The notes under the pieces are model-generated. The model saw nothing but the letters and a program-made list of their open reading frames with translations, made no database searches and had not been told where the DNA came from. Shown in pieces: positions 29,011-37,520 of a stretch of DNA of 64,000 nt. Source of the DNA: Planktotalea arctica (GTDB lineage Bacteria > Pseudomonadota > Alphaproteobacteria > Rhodobacterales > Rhodobacteraceae); NCBI RefSeq assembly GCF_002105285.1, contig NZ_MUHR01000006.1:406384-470383 (forward strand), read 5' to 3'. Both the position numbers and the translations under genes were made by a program. Position 1 is the stretch's first letter; every line of letters begins with the position of its first letter.

Positions 29011-29060
29011 TTTGCATGTTGAATTTGCAACTTTGCACTTGCACTTCGCAAATTGGCAAG
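29011..29060 (+). promoter_or_regulatory. Cluster of TTNGCA repeats before bioY
   Basis: Six copies of TTNGCA (TTTGCA at 29011, 29024 and 29032; TTGCAC at 29039; TTCGCAAA at 29045; TTGGCAA at 29053) are packed into 50 bases upstream of the bioY start. TTTGCAA-type sites bind several alphaproteobacterial metabolic regulators. No BioR-type TTATNNATAA site is visible here. The regulator is unknown. Confidence 0.3.
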
Positions 29061-29097
29061 AGCATATGCTGCAACGCAATATGACAAGAGGTGTCTC

Positions 29098-29697
29098 ATG
29101 AACCCGTCTTTGAACCATAAAGTGCTCAGCGAAGTGATCGCGCCGCAAGAGGGCGCGCTGCGCCTTGCCAAGCAGGCCGCTCTCGTGATTGCAGGTATTC
29201 TATTTCTCGCGATCGCGGCGAAAATCAAGGTTCCGATGTTTCCCGTTCCAATGACGATGGGCACTTTTGCGGTCCTGAGCATGGGCGCAGCTTACGGTGC
29301 GCGCCTCGGGCTGGTCACGATACTTGGCTATATGATCATCGGCGCCCTTGGATTTGATGTTTTCGCTGGTTCCTCTGCCGAGCATTTCGGCCTGAGCTAC
29401 ATGCAGGGCAGCACAGGCGGCTATCTGGTGGGTTACGTTTTGGCGGTTCTCGCGCTTGGCACTCTGGCGCGCGCAGGTTGGGATCGCTCGCCCTTGAAGA
29501 TGGCGGGAGCGATGTTGCTCGGTAACGCTTTGATCTATGTTCCTGGCCTGATCTGGCTCGGCACACTTTACGGCTGGAACGAGCCAATTCTGCAGTGGGG
29601 CCTCACACCGTTCCTGCTTGGTGATATTTTGAAGCTGGCGCTGGCTGCTGCCATCCTGCCGATGATCTGGAAGTTGGTGGGACGCGCCCGCGGTTAA
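29098..29697 (+). CDS. bioY: Biotin transporter BioY
   Basis: The biotin-binding S component of an ECF-type or solitary biotin transporter, 199 residues with about six membrane segments. KVPMFPVPMTMGTFAVLSMGA is the BioY core, followed by MQGSTGGYLVGYVLA and the LIYVPGLIWLG loop. ATG 29098 has AGAGGTG 5 bases upstream; an upstream in-frame ATG (29053) lies in the repeat-rich leader. No bioM or bioN is adjacent, so BioY probably works alone or with a shared energising module. Confidence 0.92.
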   Translation: MNPSLNHKVLSEVIAPQEGALRLAKQAALVIAGILFLAIAAKIKVPMFPVPMTMGTFAVLSMGAAYGARLGLVTILGYMIIGALGFDVFAGSSAEHFGLSYMQGSTGGYLVGYVLAVLALGTLARAGWDRSPLKMAGAMLLGNALIYVPGLIWLGTLYGWNEPILQWGLTPFLLGDILKLALAAAILPMIWKLVGRARG

Positions 29698-29719
29698 GTC
29701 AAGTCTCTGATATAAAATG

Positions 29720-29758
29720 AAAAAGGCGCGAGTTGGGTTTACCGCTCGCGCCTTTTTT
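29720..29758. terminator. Bidirectional intrinsic terminator (bioY / hydrolase-OsmC gene)
   Basis: GGCGCGAG (29725-29732) pairs with CTCGCGCC (29745-29752). Six T follow on the plus strand and four A precede it, so it can serve both convergent genes. Confidence 0.88.
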
Positions 29759-29775
29759 GTGTTCAAAATGCTGGT

Positions 29776-30981
29776 TTAGGCCAATTCCGTCTTGATCAAG
29801 GAACTGCGCTCCAGCGTTTTATGCACCGGGCATTTATCCGCAATTTCCAACAAGCGCGCGCGCTGGCTGTCGTCGAGTTTCCCTTCGAGCGTGATAACGC
29901 GTTTGAAGCCATCGATTTTCTCCAATGTCCCGCTGTCCTGTGCGTGCATTTTGTTGTGGCTCACATCGACGAAAATTCCGGTTAATGGCCAGCCCTTGCG
30001 CCGCGCGTACATGCGAATGGTCATGGACGTGCAGGCGCCAAGCGCGGCGGAAAGATACCCATAGGGCGACATGCCGCGATTGGTGCCGCCATAGGCGAGT
30101 GGCTCGTCCGCAAGCGTATGATGGCTGGTGCCGCTGTAGACATCTTGCAAGAACCCGCGCGGATCGGCCTCGCGCACGCGCACGATGCCCTCGGGGGTGC
30201 CGATGGGGGGGGCGGCCTTGGGCAATTTGAGATACCGCGCGCTCCAGGACGCGATCACGTCGGCGGCGTAACAGGCATCATCGGCGTCGGTGATCAAATG
30301 ATCCGCATCGTCGAGGGTGACGAAACTTTTTGGATGTTTCGCCGCCATAAAAATGCGCGCAGCATTGTCGACGCCGACGACGTCATCGCGCGGGGCGTGC
30401 ATCACCAGAAGTGCCGCCTTGGATGCGCTAAGAGCGGCCTGAAGCGAGCTCCCCTCGATATCATCGATGAAATCCTTGCCGATGGTGATCGGGCGCCCAC
30501 CAAGGTTTACCTCGGCTTGGCCGTCGCGATCGATTTGTTCAAGCGCGCCGTTGAAATTATGGGTGACATGATCGGGATCGAACGGGGCGCCAAGAGTGAC
30601 GACCGCTTTGACGCTGTCGAGATCGGGTGCGAGTTTCAACATCGCGGCCCCGCCAAGCGAGTGACCGATCAGCAAGGAGGGCGCCATCGCGCGCGCGCCG
30701 AGCATGGCGGCAGCCGCTTTCAGATCATCAATATTTGAGGAAAACGTCGTGTTGGCAAATTCGCCCTGACTGTGCCCAAGGCCGGTGAAATCAAAGCGCA
30801 GCACGGCGATGCCCTGATCGGCAAGGCGCTGCGCGATACGCCGCGCGGCGGGAATATCCTTGGAGCAAGTAAAGCAATGGGCGAAGAGCGCCGTAGCCAA
30901 AAGCGGGCCGTCGGGCAGATCGAGGCGCGCGGCCAATTGCACACCGGAATGTCCGGTGAATGTGGTGCGTTCGGTTGGCAT
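29776..30981 (-). CDS. Alpha/beta hydrolase fused to an OsmC domain
   Basis: A 401-residue two-domain protein. Residues 1 to about 255 form an alpha/beta hydrolase with the nucleophile elbow GHSLGGAAM and the oxyanion region AHCFTCSKD. Residues from about 265 form an OsmC-type peroxiredoxin domain with both catalytic cysteines, in LGACTSMTIRMYARR and CPVHKTLE. OsmC proteins reduce organic hydroperoxides. The fusion, known in several proteobacteria, suggests a lipid or acyl peroxide substrate, which is inference. Confidence 0.9.
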   Translation of the reverse strand: MPTERTTFTGHSGVQLAARLDLPDGPLLATALFAHCFTCSKDIPAARRIAQRLADQGIAVLRFDFTGLGHSQGEFANTTFSSNIDDLKAAAAMLGARAMAPSLLIGHSLGGAAMLKLAPDLDSVKAVVTLGAPFDPDHVTHNFNGALEQIDRDGQAEVNLGGRPITIGKDFIDDIEGSSLQAALSASKAALLVMHAPRDDVVGVDNAARIFMAAKHPKSFVTLDDADHLITDADDACYAADVIASWSARYLKLPKAAPPIGTPEGIVRVREADPRGFLQDVYSGTSHHTLADEPLAYGGTNRGMSPYGYLSAALGACTSMTIRMYARRKGWPLTGIFVDVSHNKMHAQDSGTLEKIDGFKRVITLEGKLDDSQRARLLEIADKCPVHKTLERSSLIKTELA

Positions 30982-31140
30982 GGGGCAGTCTCCTAGTGGT
31001 GTATCTAGGGTGGGGGTTTTCGCGGCCGCTGTGAAGATGTGTTACAGCCCTCTCGCGGGGAGGTGATGGACACGAAGCAGGCAGCGCGCATTGACGCTGG
31101 CGCAAATCCCCCCGATAGTCACATAGGGACCAAATAAAAT

Positions 31141-31887
31141 ATGCACCTTCCGAAATATGCACTTGTGGATGCGTTTGACGCTTTGAGCGATTGTTCAAGT
31201 GCTGATGAACGCTGGCGCTGTGCCATAGATGTGACGCGCGCCCTTGGGGTAGATGCGATCAACACGGGCTGCGCCGATATTGAAAGTGCGTCAATCCTTT
31301 GGGCACGCAGTTCGATGACGCCCGAGTGGCTTGAAACCTACATGAAGCTGGAATTTTTCAAGGTCGATCCGCTACTTGAGCTTTTTCACAAAAAGAAAAG
31401 CAGGTTAACGGTTTACTGTGATCTAGCCTCAATCGAGCAAGGCATCGATGGCGGTCATCCTGCGCTAAGCCGCGGGCTGAACGATGCAGGGTATGCGCTG
31501 CTCCACGGCACAAAATTCCTGACCCGCGATGAGCCTTTTGGTTCGGTCGTGACCCTGTGTTTCGGGGCGATGAAGCGCGAGAAATTTGATGAGACCATTA
31601 GCCGGTGGACGACGCTTTCGGCTTTGATCGCTGCCTTTTCCTATGCGCCGGACGAGGCGAACCATCTTGACGTCTTCACCAATGCAACGCCGGTTCTGAC
31701 GCGCCGCGAAGTCGAGGTTCTTAGCTTGCTCGCCACCGGGCTTCAAACAGCGCGCATTGCCGAGCGACTGAATATCGCAGAAATTACCGTGGCCAAACAT
31801 TTTCGATCGGCGCGGCGCAAGCTGGGCTCGAGAACTCGTGAACAGGCGCTGATAAAAGCGATGCAATTCAAACTGTTATCATTCTAA
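31141..31887 (+). CDS. LuxR-type autoinducer-binding-domain regulator (solo)
   Basis: A 248-residue LuxR protein. The N-terminal domain keeps Trp63, Tyr67, Asp76 and Pro77, which match TraR Trp57, Tyr61, Asp70 and Pro71 with the same spacing. The equivalent of Trp85 is Val91. The C-terminal HTH (about 188-245) reads LTRREVEVLSLLATG, AERLNIAEITVAKHFRSARRKLG. No luxI is in the window, so it is a solo that may sense foreign or non-AHL ligands. A perfect palindrome begins 8 bases after its stop. Confidence 0.88.
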   Translation: MHLPKYALVDAFDALSDCSSADERWRCAIDVTRALGVDAINTGCADIESASILWARSSMTPEWLETYMKLEFFKVDPLLELFHKKKSRLTVYCDLASIEQGIDGGHPALSRGLNDAGYALLHGTKFLTRDEPFGSVVTLCFGAMKREKFDETISRWTTLSALIAAFSYAPDEANHLDVFTNATPVLTRREVEVLSLLATGLQTARIAERLNIAEITVAKHFRSARRKLGSRTREQALIKAMQFKLLSF

Positions 31888-31894
31888 GTGGCTG

Positions 31895-31914
31895 AAGTAT
31901 AGAAACCTATACTT
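31895..31914. promoter_or_regulatory. Perfect 20-bp palindrome, candidate lux-box-like operator
   Basis: AAGTATAG, AAAC, CTATACTT: two perfect 8-bp arms with a 4-base spacer, 8 bases after the LuxR stop and about 94 bases before the DUF995 start. No T-run follows, so a terminator is unlikely. LuxR-family regulators bind 18-20-bp palindromes of this size. Control of the DUF995 gene by the adjacent LuxR solo is the simplest reading, but unproven. Confidence 0.42.
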
Positions 31915-32007
31915 GATTTGAATTTCCAATTCCCGCGACACTCAATACAAGGCGCAATTTTTTGGTGCCTATTGAATCAATTAGTAAAATTTTTGAAGGA
32001 GATTGTT

Positions 32008-32496
32008 TTGAAGAAAATTCATTTGTTGAAAGCCATGTTTGCTTGCGGGTTGATGTTGACGCTCGCCCCTGCGCATGCGGATCCCAAACCGCGCCCCGCA
32101 ACGGCCCTGTCCGCGCAGGTCGTTGCAAATAAATTTGTGGGTCATATGCAGGTTTGGAAAGGGTGCAAGGGTGGCATCTATTTCGGTGGTAACTGGGAGG
32201 CGGTCGCCTATTGCGGTGACAACAAAGACACCGTCGGAATAGGTAGTTGGAACACCAAGGGCGGCAAAATCTGCTATCAAGTGACATGGTATTTCGTCAA
32301 GACTGGCCAGCTTTCGCAGAAACAACGCCCGGCAAAATGCGAGGTGGCGATGGTGTCGGACAAGGATGGTCAGGTTTGGCACAGTTGGGAGTCGGATAGT
32401 GACTGGTGGCGTGGTTTCCCGCGTGAGAAGCATTTTGCAAAAGGCAATAAATACAAACGCCAGATTGCAAAACTTCGCAAGAAATACGGCGTTTGA
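32008..32496 (+). CDS. DUF995 family exported protein
   Basis: A 162-residue protein with a signal peptide (KKIHLLKAMFACGLMLTLAPAHA) and a DUF995-like body: WKGCKGGIYFGGNWEAVAYCG, then KGGKICYQVTWYF and GQVWHSWES. Start is TTG 32008 with AAGGAG 6 bases upstream; an in-frame start at 31918 would remove the signal peptide from the N terminus. The function is unknown. Its place next to the LuxR solo and the palindrome suggests signal-dependent expression of a secreted protein. Confidence 0.75.
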   Translation: MKKIHLLKAMFACGLMLTLAPAHADPKPRPATALSAQVVANKFVGHMQVWKGCKGGIYFGGNWEAVAYCGDNKDTVGIGSWNTKGGKICYQVTWYFVKTGQLSQKQRPAKCEVAMVSDKDGQVWHSWESDSDWWRGFPREKHFAKGNKYKRQIAKLRKKYGV

Positions 32497-32503
32497 GCCT
32501 CGT

Positions 32504-32523
32504 GCCGCGCCTTTTTGCGCGGC
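32504..32523. terminator. Hairpin between DUF995 gene and dddP
   Basis: GCCGCGC (32504-32510) and GCGCGGC (32517-32523) enclose CTTTTT between convergent genes. There is no good T-run after the stem, so termination is likely only from position. Confidence 0.4.
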
Positions 32524-32526
32524 GCA

Positions 32527-33867
32527 TCACCCGCCCATAAGTGCGGTATCAAAGGGATATTTGGTCAGGTTCTCATAGCCATCTTCGGTGATAAGGACCT
32601 GATCTTCCAGCTTGATCGAGAAATCACCGCCGACTTCACCGCAAGCCGCCTCGACGCATAGAACCATCCCCGGCTCGAGCGCATAATCGAAAGCGCCCGG
32701 AACACTGATGTCTTTGTGCGCGATCAAAGGCCATTCATCGCAAAGTCCGACGCCGTGCATCATGCAGCCGTATTGCTGCGCTTTGTACTTGGCCGGATGG
32801 GCCATCGCGCGCTCGATCAAATCGGGGATCATCAAGCCGGGCCGGAGTAGGGACATGTTATACATGATGAATTCATGGGCGTGTTTCATCGTTTCGATCA
32901 TGTCGGGGCGCGGTTTTTGATCGCCGATCCACCAGGTGCGCGAGATGTCGACACAAATGCCGTAAGAACCGATGAGATCCGTATCAAAGGCGACAATTTC
33001 ATTGTTCTGTACGATGCGCGGACCGCATTCCTGAAACCACGGGTTCGTGCGTTGACCGGACGCAAGAAGGCGGGTTTCAATCCATTCGCCGCCGCGTTTG
33101 ATGTTCTCGGCGTGCAAAATCGCCCAGATATCATCCTCCGAAGTATTGCCGAGCGGCACGTTTTCGCGCGCGAAACGCTCCATCTCGCTGCAGGCCACTT
33201 CGCACGCATGACTGGCGCAGCGCATGGCGAGGATTTCGTCAGCGCCTTTGATGGCGCGCGCCTTTTCGGTGACTTCCTCACCGTCCATGATTTCGAGGCC
33301 CTGCGCTTCAAGCGCGCGCAGTCCGTGCAGCATGATTTTATCCACTGCGAGACGCTTTTCGCTTCCTGCATGTTCTTGCAAAAGCCGGCGCACCTCATTT
33401 GCAAAGACATCCGCCGCCACATCGATCTTGTCGCCGCGATCGAAGTAAAACAGATCCGCGCCAGATCTTTGTTCGCGCACCAACGGGTTGAATGTGCTTA
33501 GAAAAGGCGAGTTTTTGTAGTCCCAGATCACCATATACCCATCCGCGCAGAGCAGCACGGCGCGAAACGGATTATGGGCATTCCAAAGCTGCATATTGGT
33601 GCTGTCGGTGGCGTAGCGAATGTTCAACGGATCGAACATCAATAGCCCCGCATAGCCGCGATCCTTGATATGCTGGGTGAGGCGCGTCCAGCGATATTCA
33701 CGCATGCGGGCAAGGTTGGGCAGTTCCAGACCCACCGCGCGCCACTCGGCGAAGGCAAGCTGGGTTGGACCGATCTCGATACGATCATTGTCATTCGGGG
33801 TGCCATCGCCAAGGCGATCGCCCTGGCTCGGGTCGATCTTGCGGGTTTCGCGGTAGTGCTGGTTCAT
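32527..33867 (-). CDS. dddP: Dimethylsulfoniopropionate lyase DddP
   Basis: Cleaves the algal osmolyte DMSP to acrylate and dimethyl sulfide. It is a 446-residue M24-fold metalloenzyme that works as a lyase. The metal ligands known from the Ruegeria lacuscaerulensis enzyme fall at identical numbers: Asp295, Asp297, Asp307, His371, Glu406, Glu421. The N terminus MNQHYRETRKIDPS and FDPLNIRYATDSTNMQLWN are DddP hallmarks, separating it from peptidases. ATG 33867 has GAGAGGA upstream; a longer in-frame start at 33954 is rejected. The cell can thus make DMS and use the C3 part of DMSP. Confidence 0.95.
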   Translation of the reverse strand: MNQHYRETRKIDPSQGDRLGDGTPNDNDRIEIGPTQLAFAEWRAVGLELPNLARMREYRWTRLTQHIKDRGYAGLLMFDPLNIRYATDSTNMQLWNAHNPFRAVLLCADGYMVIWDYKNSPFLSTFNPLVREQRSGADLFYFDRGDKIDVAADVFANEVRRLLQEHAGSEKRLAVDKIMLHGLRALEAQGLEIMDGEEVTEKARAIKGADEILAMRCASHACEVACSEMERFARENVPLGNTSEDDIWAILHAENIKRGGEWIETRLLASGQRTNPWFQECGPRIVQNNEIVAFDTDLIGSYGICVDISRTWWIGDQKPRPDMIETMKHAHEFIMYNMSLLRPGLMIPDLIERAMAHPAKYKAQQYGCMMHGVGLCDEWPLIAHKDISVPGAFDYALEPGMVLCVEAACGEVGGDFSIKLEDQVLITEDGYENLTKYPFDTALMGG

Positions 33868-34004
33868 GGCTGATCCTCTCGCGTTTTCATCACTCTGAAA
33901 GCATGATCCGGCGCGGTCATGCGCGGATGCGACGCTTTTACGCGTCGTTTTCAAGTGTTTGAAAAGGCGTGACGGGGCAGGGCGGCTTTGCTAAACCTCT
34001 CAGT

Positions 34005-34733
34005 ATGAGCTTGATCTTTCAAAACAATTTGCCAGACGACATGACGCAAGAGCGCACACTTCCCGGTGTTCAACCGCTCGATATAGCCGATTGGCTGCAT
34101 GTGGACGACGCCTATGGTGCGCAAATGGCTGAGCGCATGCGCCTGATGGAATGCCGCTTGGATGATGTGTGCGCGCAATGCGATGACGCGTGCGAGCCGG
34201 TGCGCGAAGCTCTGGCGCTGATCGTAAAGCAGCTTGGCACGATGAACGGATTTCAGCGCAGCGGCGATCATATGCTTTGCCCTGATGGGCGGCGGGTTTC
34301 TTTGATCGGGGACCCGCTTTGCGTGATCGGCGCGCTGATACAGGAAGATGTCTGCATTTTGCAAAAACCGGTTGGGGCAGAGGAGCATAGTCTAAGCGCT
34401 GCGATCCTGTGTTTTCCCGCCAATTGGACGCTGGCCGAGAAATTCGCACATCCCATGGGGCGCATTCATCAGCCAGTTGATAGCTATGATAGCAACATGC
34501 AGCTCAGGGTGCAGCGGCTTTGTGATGGTTTACAAGTGGGGCGCCCGCTTTGGCGGTTCAATCACGGGCATGCTGGGCCCGAGTTATTTGCGCCGCGTGC
34601 GGAGCGTGATTTTGACGAAGGCGAGGCGTCGGCTGTGCGCAATTTTCTGCGCGCAGAGCGGCAGAGCCTGATCCGCCTGCCACAAAGCGGGGCGATCCTG
34701 TTTTCGATCCACACCTATATAGTGCGCCAATAA
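34005..34733 (+). CDS. DUF3445 family protein (heme-dependent oxidative N-demethylase-like)
   Basis: A 242-residue member of DUF3445, the family of the heme-dependent oxidative N-demethylase alpha subunit and of the DmmA dimethylamine monooxygenase subunit. Visible family segments are LPGVQPLDIADWLHVDDAYGAQMAERMRL, CFPANWTLAEKFAHPMGRIHQPVD, and RNFLRAERQSLIRLPQSGAILFSIHTYI. ATG 34005 is chosen; GTG 33969 is possible. The reductase partners (DmmBC-like) are not adjacent. It is divergent from dddP. The substrate is unproven. Confidence 0.75.
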   Translation: MSLIFQNNLPDDMTQERTLPGVQPLDIADWLHVDDAYGAQMAERMRLMECRLDDVCAQCDDACEPVREALALIVKQLGTMNGFQRSGDHMLCPDGRRVSLIGDPLCVIGALIQEDVCILQKPVGAEEHSLSAAILCFPANWTLAEKFAHPMGRIHQPVDSYDSNMQLRVQRLCDGLQVGRPLWRFNHGHAGPELFAPRAERDFDEGEASAVRNFLRAERQSLIRLPQSGAILFSIHTYIVRQ

Positions 34734-34760
34734 CCTGCGCGGCGAAGTGCTAAAAATGCA

Positions 34761-34788
34761 AAAAGCCCAGGCTCTTGGACCGGGCTTT
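34761..34788 (-). terminator. Terminator of the DUF882 gene
   Basis: AAAGCCC and GGGCTTT arms (34762-34768 and 34782-34788) lie between convergent genes; five T (A-run on plus) follow on the minus strand. Confidence 0.65.
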
Positions 34789-34821
34789 GACAGGTTTGGA
34801 AAGTGAAAGGGCCGCTGGTAT

Positions 34822-35391
34822 CTAGCGTCCCCATGTGCGAACGGGGCCGCAATCCATGTGAACGAAGTTGGAGCCGGAATAGCGCCCGACACCGCCACCG
34901 CGGCACGCGGCCGCCGCGCGGGACAACTGGCTGACAGAGCGCGAGGACATGCGCAGATCAGCCGCCTGACCCTTCATGTGCAGTGAATTCTTGGCAACGC
35001 CTTTAGAGCGCGAGCGCAGCATCGCGTTGGTCTTGGGGCTGCGGTAGCCGGACAGCAGCATATAAGGTTCGTTTGAATCCAGCAGATTATGGGCGGCTGC
35101 CATGACGTCGACGGTACGCAGATCGATAAACTTCACATCATTTGTACGCCAGTCGCGCATGAAATGGTGCACTTCCTGCACCGCTTCTTTGATGTATTTT
35201 CCCTCGACCCAATAGATCATGTCGATCCGCTCGCCGGTGCGGCCCGAATACATCTTAATCCGGCGAATGTCTCCGCCGCCGCGCAGGAAGCCGGTTGCGT
35301 TCGCATAAGTAGGAGCTGAAAAAACCGCCGTCGCTGCAAAAGCGCTAAGCAATCCGCGGCGCGTAATGCCGTTACTTGTCCCGTCTGACAT
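34822..35391 (-). CDS. DUF882/YcbK-like M15-type peptidoglycan peptidase, exported
   Basis: A 189-residue protein with an N-terminal twin-arginine-like signal (ITRRGLLSAFAATAVFSAP). The DUF882 body resembles D-Ala-D-Ala peptidases: SGYRSPKTNAMLR, the zinc-site segment SLHMKGQAADLRM and the final His in NFVHMDCG. It probably cuts or remodels peptidoglycan in the periplasm. ATG 35391 is preferred to GTG 35400. It is divergent from the L,D-transpeptidase gene, another cell-wall enzyme. Confidence 0.87.
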   Translation of the reverse strand: MSDGTSNGITRRGLLSAFAATAVFSAPTYANATGFLRGGGDIRRIKMYSGRTGERIDMIYWVEGKYIKEAVQEVHHFMRDWRTNDVKFIDLRTVDVMAAAHNLLDSNEPYMLLSGYRSPKTNAMLRSRSKGVAKNSLHMKGQAADLRMSSRSVSQLSRAAAACRGGGVGRYSGSNFVHMDCGPVRTWGR

Positions 35392-35741
35392 ACCTAACAC
35401 GTCCCGTTCCTAGCCTGTTCGTATCCGATGTTACGGACACTCTGCCTAATTCATCCCCGCAGTGGTGGCTCTATGGCATATTTCGAATCGCCGACCAAGC
35501 CTCGATTTACTGGAGGCCATAATGGCAACCAATTTCGGCATTTTATTGCTCAATTGTGTAAATATATCGTTGATTTGCATCAATCTGTGCCACCTTCGGT
35601 GCAGGGGTGCACCACAGATTGGGTTTTGTAGTGTGCTTGCGCAAATGTGAATGGACTCGGGCAGGGGCGATGAAAGATCACTTAAGCGATGTGTCCGCGC
35701 GCAAGGCGTGCGGGAAAACGGTGTATTTTTGGGGGGACACG
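35392..35741. other. 350-base intergenic region between divergent cell-wall genes
   Basis: Holds the promoters of the divergent DUF882 and L,D-transpeptidase genes. A 42-codon frame at 35522-35650 has GGAGG before its ATG but reads as unlikely protein. A small hairpin with GGTGCA/TGCACC arms lies near 35600. I see no other element. Confidence 0.4.
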
Positions 35742-37364
35742 ATGCAGATGTTCGGTATTCGATCAAATTTGACGGCGCGCGCGCTTTTTACGGCGCTTAC
35801 GCTTTTCGTGCTCTCTTTGGGGTTTTCAGCCGCGCCTGCCAGCGCGCAAGTGACCGCTTTCAAACAGGCCGTTGCAGAAGCGGCGGCGCAGGATAAGGAT
35901 ATCGCAGCCTTCTATCAGGCCAATCAATATACTGCGATCTGGACTGGCAAAGGTAACAAGGATCGCCAGCGCCGCGATGCACTTTTGAATGCGGTGACCC
36001 GCGCCGGAGATCATGGCTTGCCGGTCAGCCGCTATAACCCTGATCAGCTGAAAGCGCTTTTGAAGCAGGCCCGTAGCCCAAGAGACCGCGGCGCGATCGA
36101 GGTCGAGATGAGCCGCATTTTCCTGCAATACGCGCAAGATTTGCAAACAGGTGTCTTGACGCCCAGCAAGGTCGATAGCGGCATCGTGCGCGACGTGCCG
36201 CTGCGTGATCGCGTTTCCTATCTCACCAATTTCACAAAATCCTCGCCTAAGCGTTTCTTTCAGGCGCTCGCGCCGACTGCACCCGAATATGCCCGCCTGA
36301 TGAAGGCCAAATTGCTGCTTGAGCGCCAATTGGCCAAAGGTGGCTGGGGGCAAAGTGTGCCTGCCAAGTCTTTGAAGCCGGGCCAGTCCGGCAATGCGGT
36401 TGTCATCCTGCGAAATCGTTTGCAAAGCATGGGCTACCTCAATCGCTCGTCCTCGCAAACCTATGATGCTGCGATGCAATCTGCCATGCAGCAGTTCCAG
36501 ATTTCGCGTGGCCTTAACCCTGATGGCGTCGCGGGACCTGGTAGTATGGCCCAGCTCAACCGCCCGATCGAAGCGCAGCTTCAGGCGATCATGGTTGCGA
36601 TGGAGCGCGAGCGCTGGATGAATCGTCCGCGCGGGGAGCGTCACATCTGGGTCAATCTGACCGACTTCACTGCTGCGATCATGGACAACGGCAAGGTCAC
36701 GTTCAAGACGCGCTCCGTCATTGGCAAGAACCAAGGCGATCGTCGCAGCCCCGAGTTTTCGGACGTCATGGAATATATGGTGATCAACCCGACCTGGCAT
36801 GTGCCGCGCTCGATCGCGACCAAGGAATATTTGCCGCTTTTGCAAGCCAACCCCAATGCCGTAGGCCATCTGCGTATCGTAGACAGCAAGGGGCGAACGG
36901 TTAACCGTGGTTCGGTGAATTTCTCGCAGTATAGTGCGCGCACTTTCCCCTTTGCGATCAAGCAACCACCAAGCGAACGCAACGCCCTTGGTCTTGTCAA
37001 GTTCATGTTCCCGAACAAATATAACATCTACCTACATGACACCCCGGCCAAGAACCTGTTTACCCGCGAAATGCGAGCCTACAGTCATGGCTGCATCCGT
37101 TTGCAGCAACCCTTTGATTTTGCGTACCAAATACTTTCAAAGCAGGAACGCGATCCAAAGGCGTTCTTCCATTCGGTGCTGGATCAGGGCGCAGAGAAAT
37201 ATGTCTACCTCGATGCGCCCGTGCCTGTGCATATCGTCTATCGCACGGCCTTCGTGACGGCGGACGGGCGCGTCAACTTTCGCCCTGACATCTACGGGCG
37301 CGACGCGAAAGTCTTTGCCGCGCTTAGCGACGCGGGTGTGCGTTTACGGGCGGTGGGTGGTTAA
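35742..37364 (+). CDS. L,D-transpeptidase (YcbB/LdtD-like) with peptidoglycan-binding domain
   Basis: A 540-residue exported enzyme that makes 3-3 cross-links in peptidoglycan. Order: signal peptide (ends near ASAQ), a scaffold domain of about 200 residues (FYQANQYTAIWTG), a PG_binding_1 repeat (GQSGNAVVILRNRLQSMGYL and INPDGVAGPGSM-like), and the YkuD catalytic domain with SHGCIRLQQ (His449, Cys451). ATG 35742 has GGGGGG upstream and gives a proper signal peptide; longer frames are rejected. A terminator follows. Confidence 0.93.
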   Translation: MQMFGIRSNLTARALFTALTLFVLSLGFSAAPASAQVTAFKQAVAEAAAQDKDIAAFYQANQYTAIWTGKGNKDRQRRDALLNAVTRAGDHGLPVSRYNPDQLKALLKQARSPRDRGAIEVEMSRIFLQYAQDLQTGVLTPSKVDSGIVRDVPLRDRVSYLTNFTKSSPKRFFQALAPTAPEYARLMKAKLLLERQLAKGGWGQSVPAKSLKPGQSGNAVVILRNRLQSMGYLNRSSSQTYDAAMQSAMQQFQISRGLNPDGVAGPGSMAQLNRPIEAQLQAIMVAMERERWMNRPRGERHIWVNLTDFTAAIMDNGKVTFKTRSVIGKNQGDRRSPEFSDVMEYMVINPTWHVPRSIATKEYLPLLQANPNAVGHLRIVDSKGRTVNRGSVNFSQYSARTFPFAIKQPPSERNALGLVKFMFPNKYNIYLHDTPAKNLFTREMRAYSHGCIRLQQPFDFAYQILSKQERDPKAFFHSVLDQGAEKYVYLDAPVPVHIVYRTAFVTADGRVNFRPDIYGRDAKVFAALSDAGVRLRAVGG

Positions 37365-37385
37365 CACCAGCGCCAATATTTGAAG

Positions 37386-37419
37386 GGAAAAGCCGGGGGT
37401 ACTTTCGGCTTTTCCTTTT
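37386..37419 (+). terminator. Intrinsic terminator of the L,D-transpeptidase gene
   Basis: GGAAAAGCCG (37386-37395) and CGGCTTTTCC (37406-37415) followed by TTTT, 22 bases after the stop. Confidence 0.87.
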
Positions 37420-37520
37420 GGTGGGCGCGCATTGGCCTTGCATAAATATACCTGTCAAAAGCATTTTCTGTGACACCCTGCCACACTGAATACAGGGGGG
37501 CCAAACCATAGATCTGATAC

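Noticed and set aside
29698..29775. BioR operator or biotin riboswitch near bioY
   Set aside because: No TTATNNATAA-type site was found around the gene; the downstream element is a plain terminator.
32527..33867. Xaa-Pro aminopeptidase reading of the M24 gene
   Set aside because: Ligand numbering, length and N-terminal signature match DddP exactly.
35826..36965. Minus-strand 379-codon frame opposite the L,D-transpeptidase
   Set aside because: Shadow of a gene with complete catalytic motifs.
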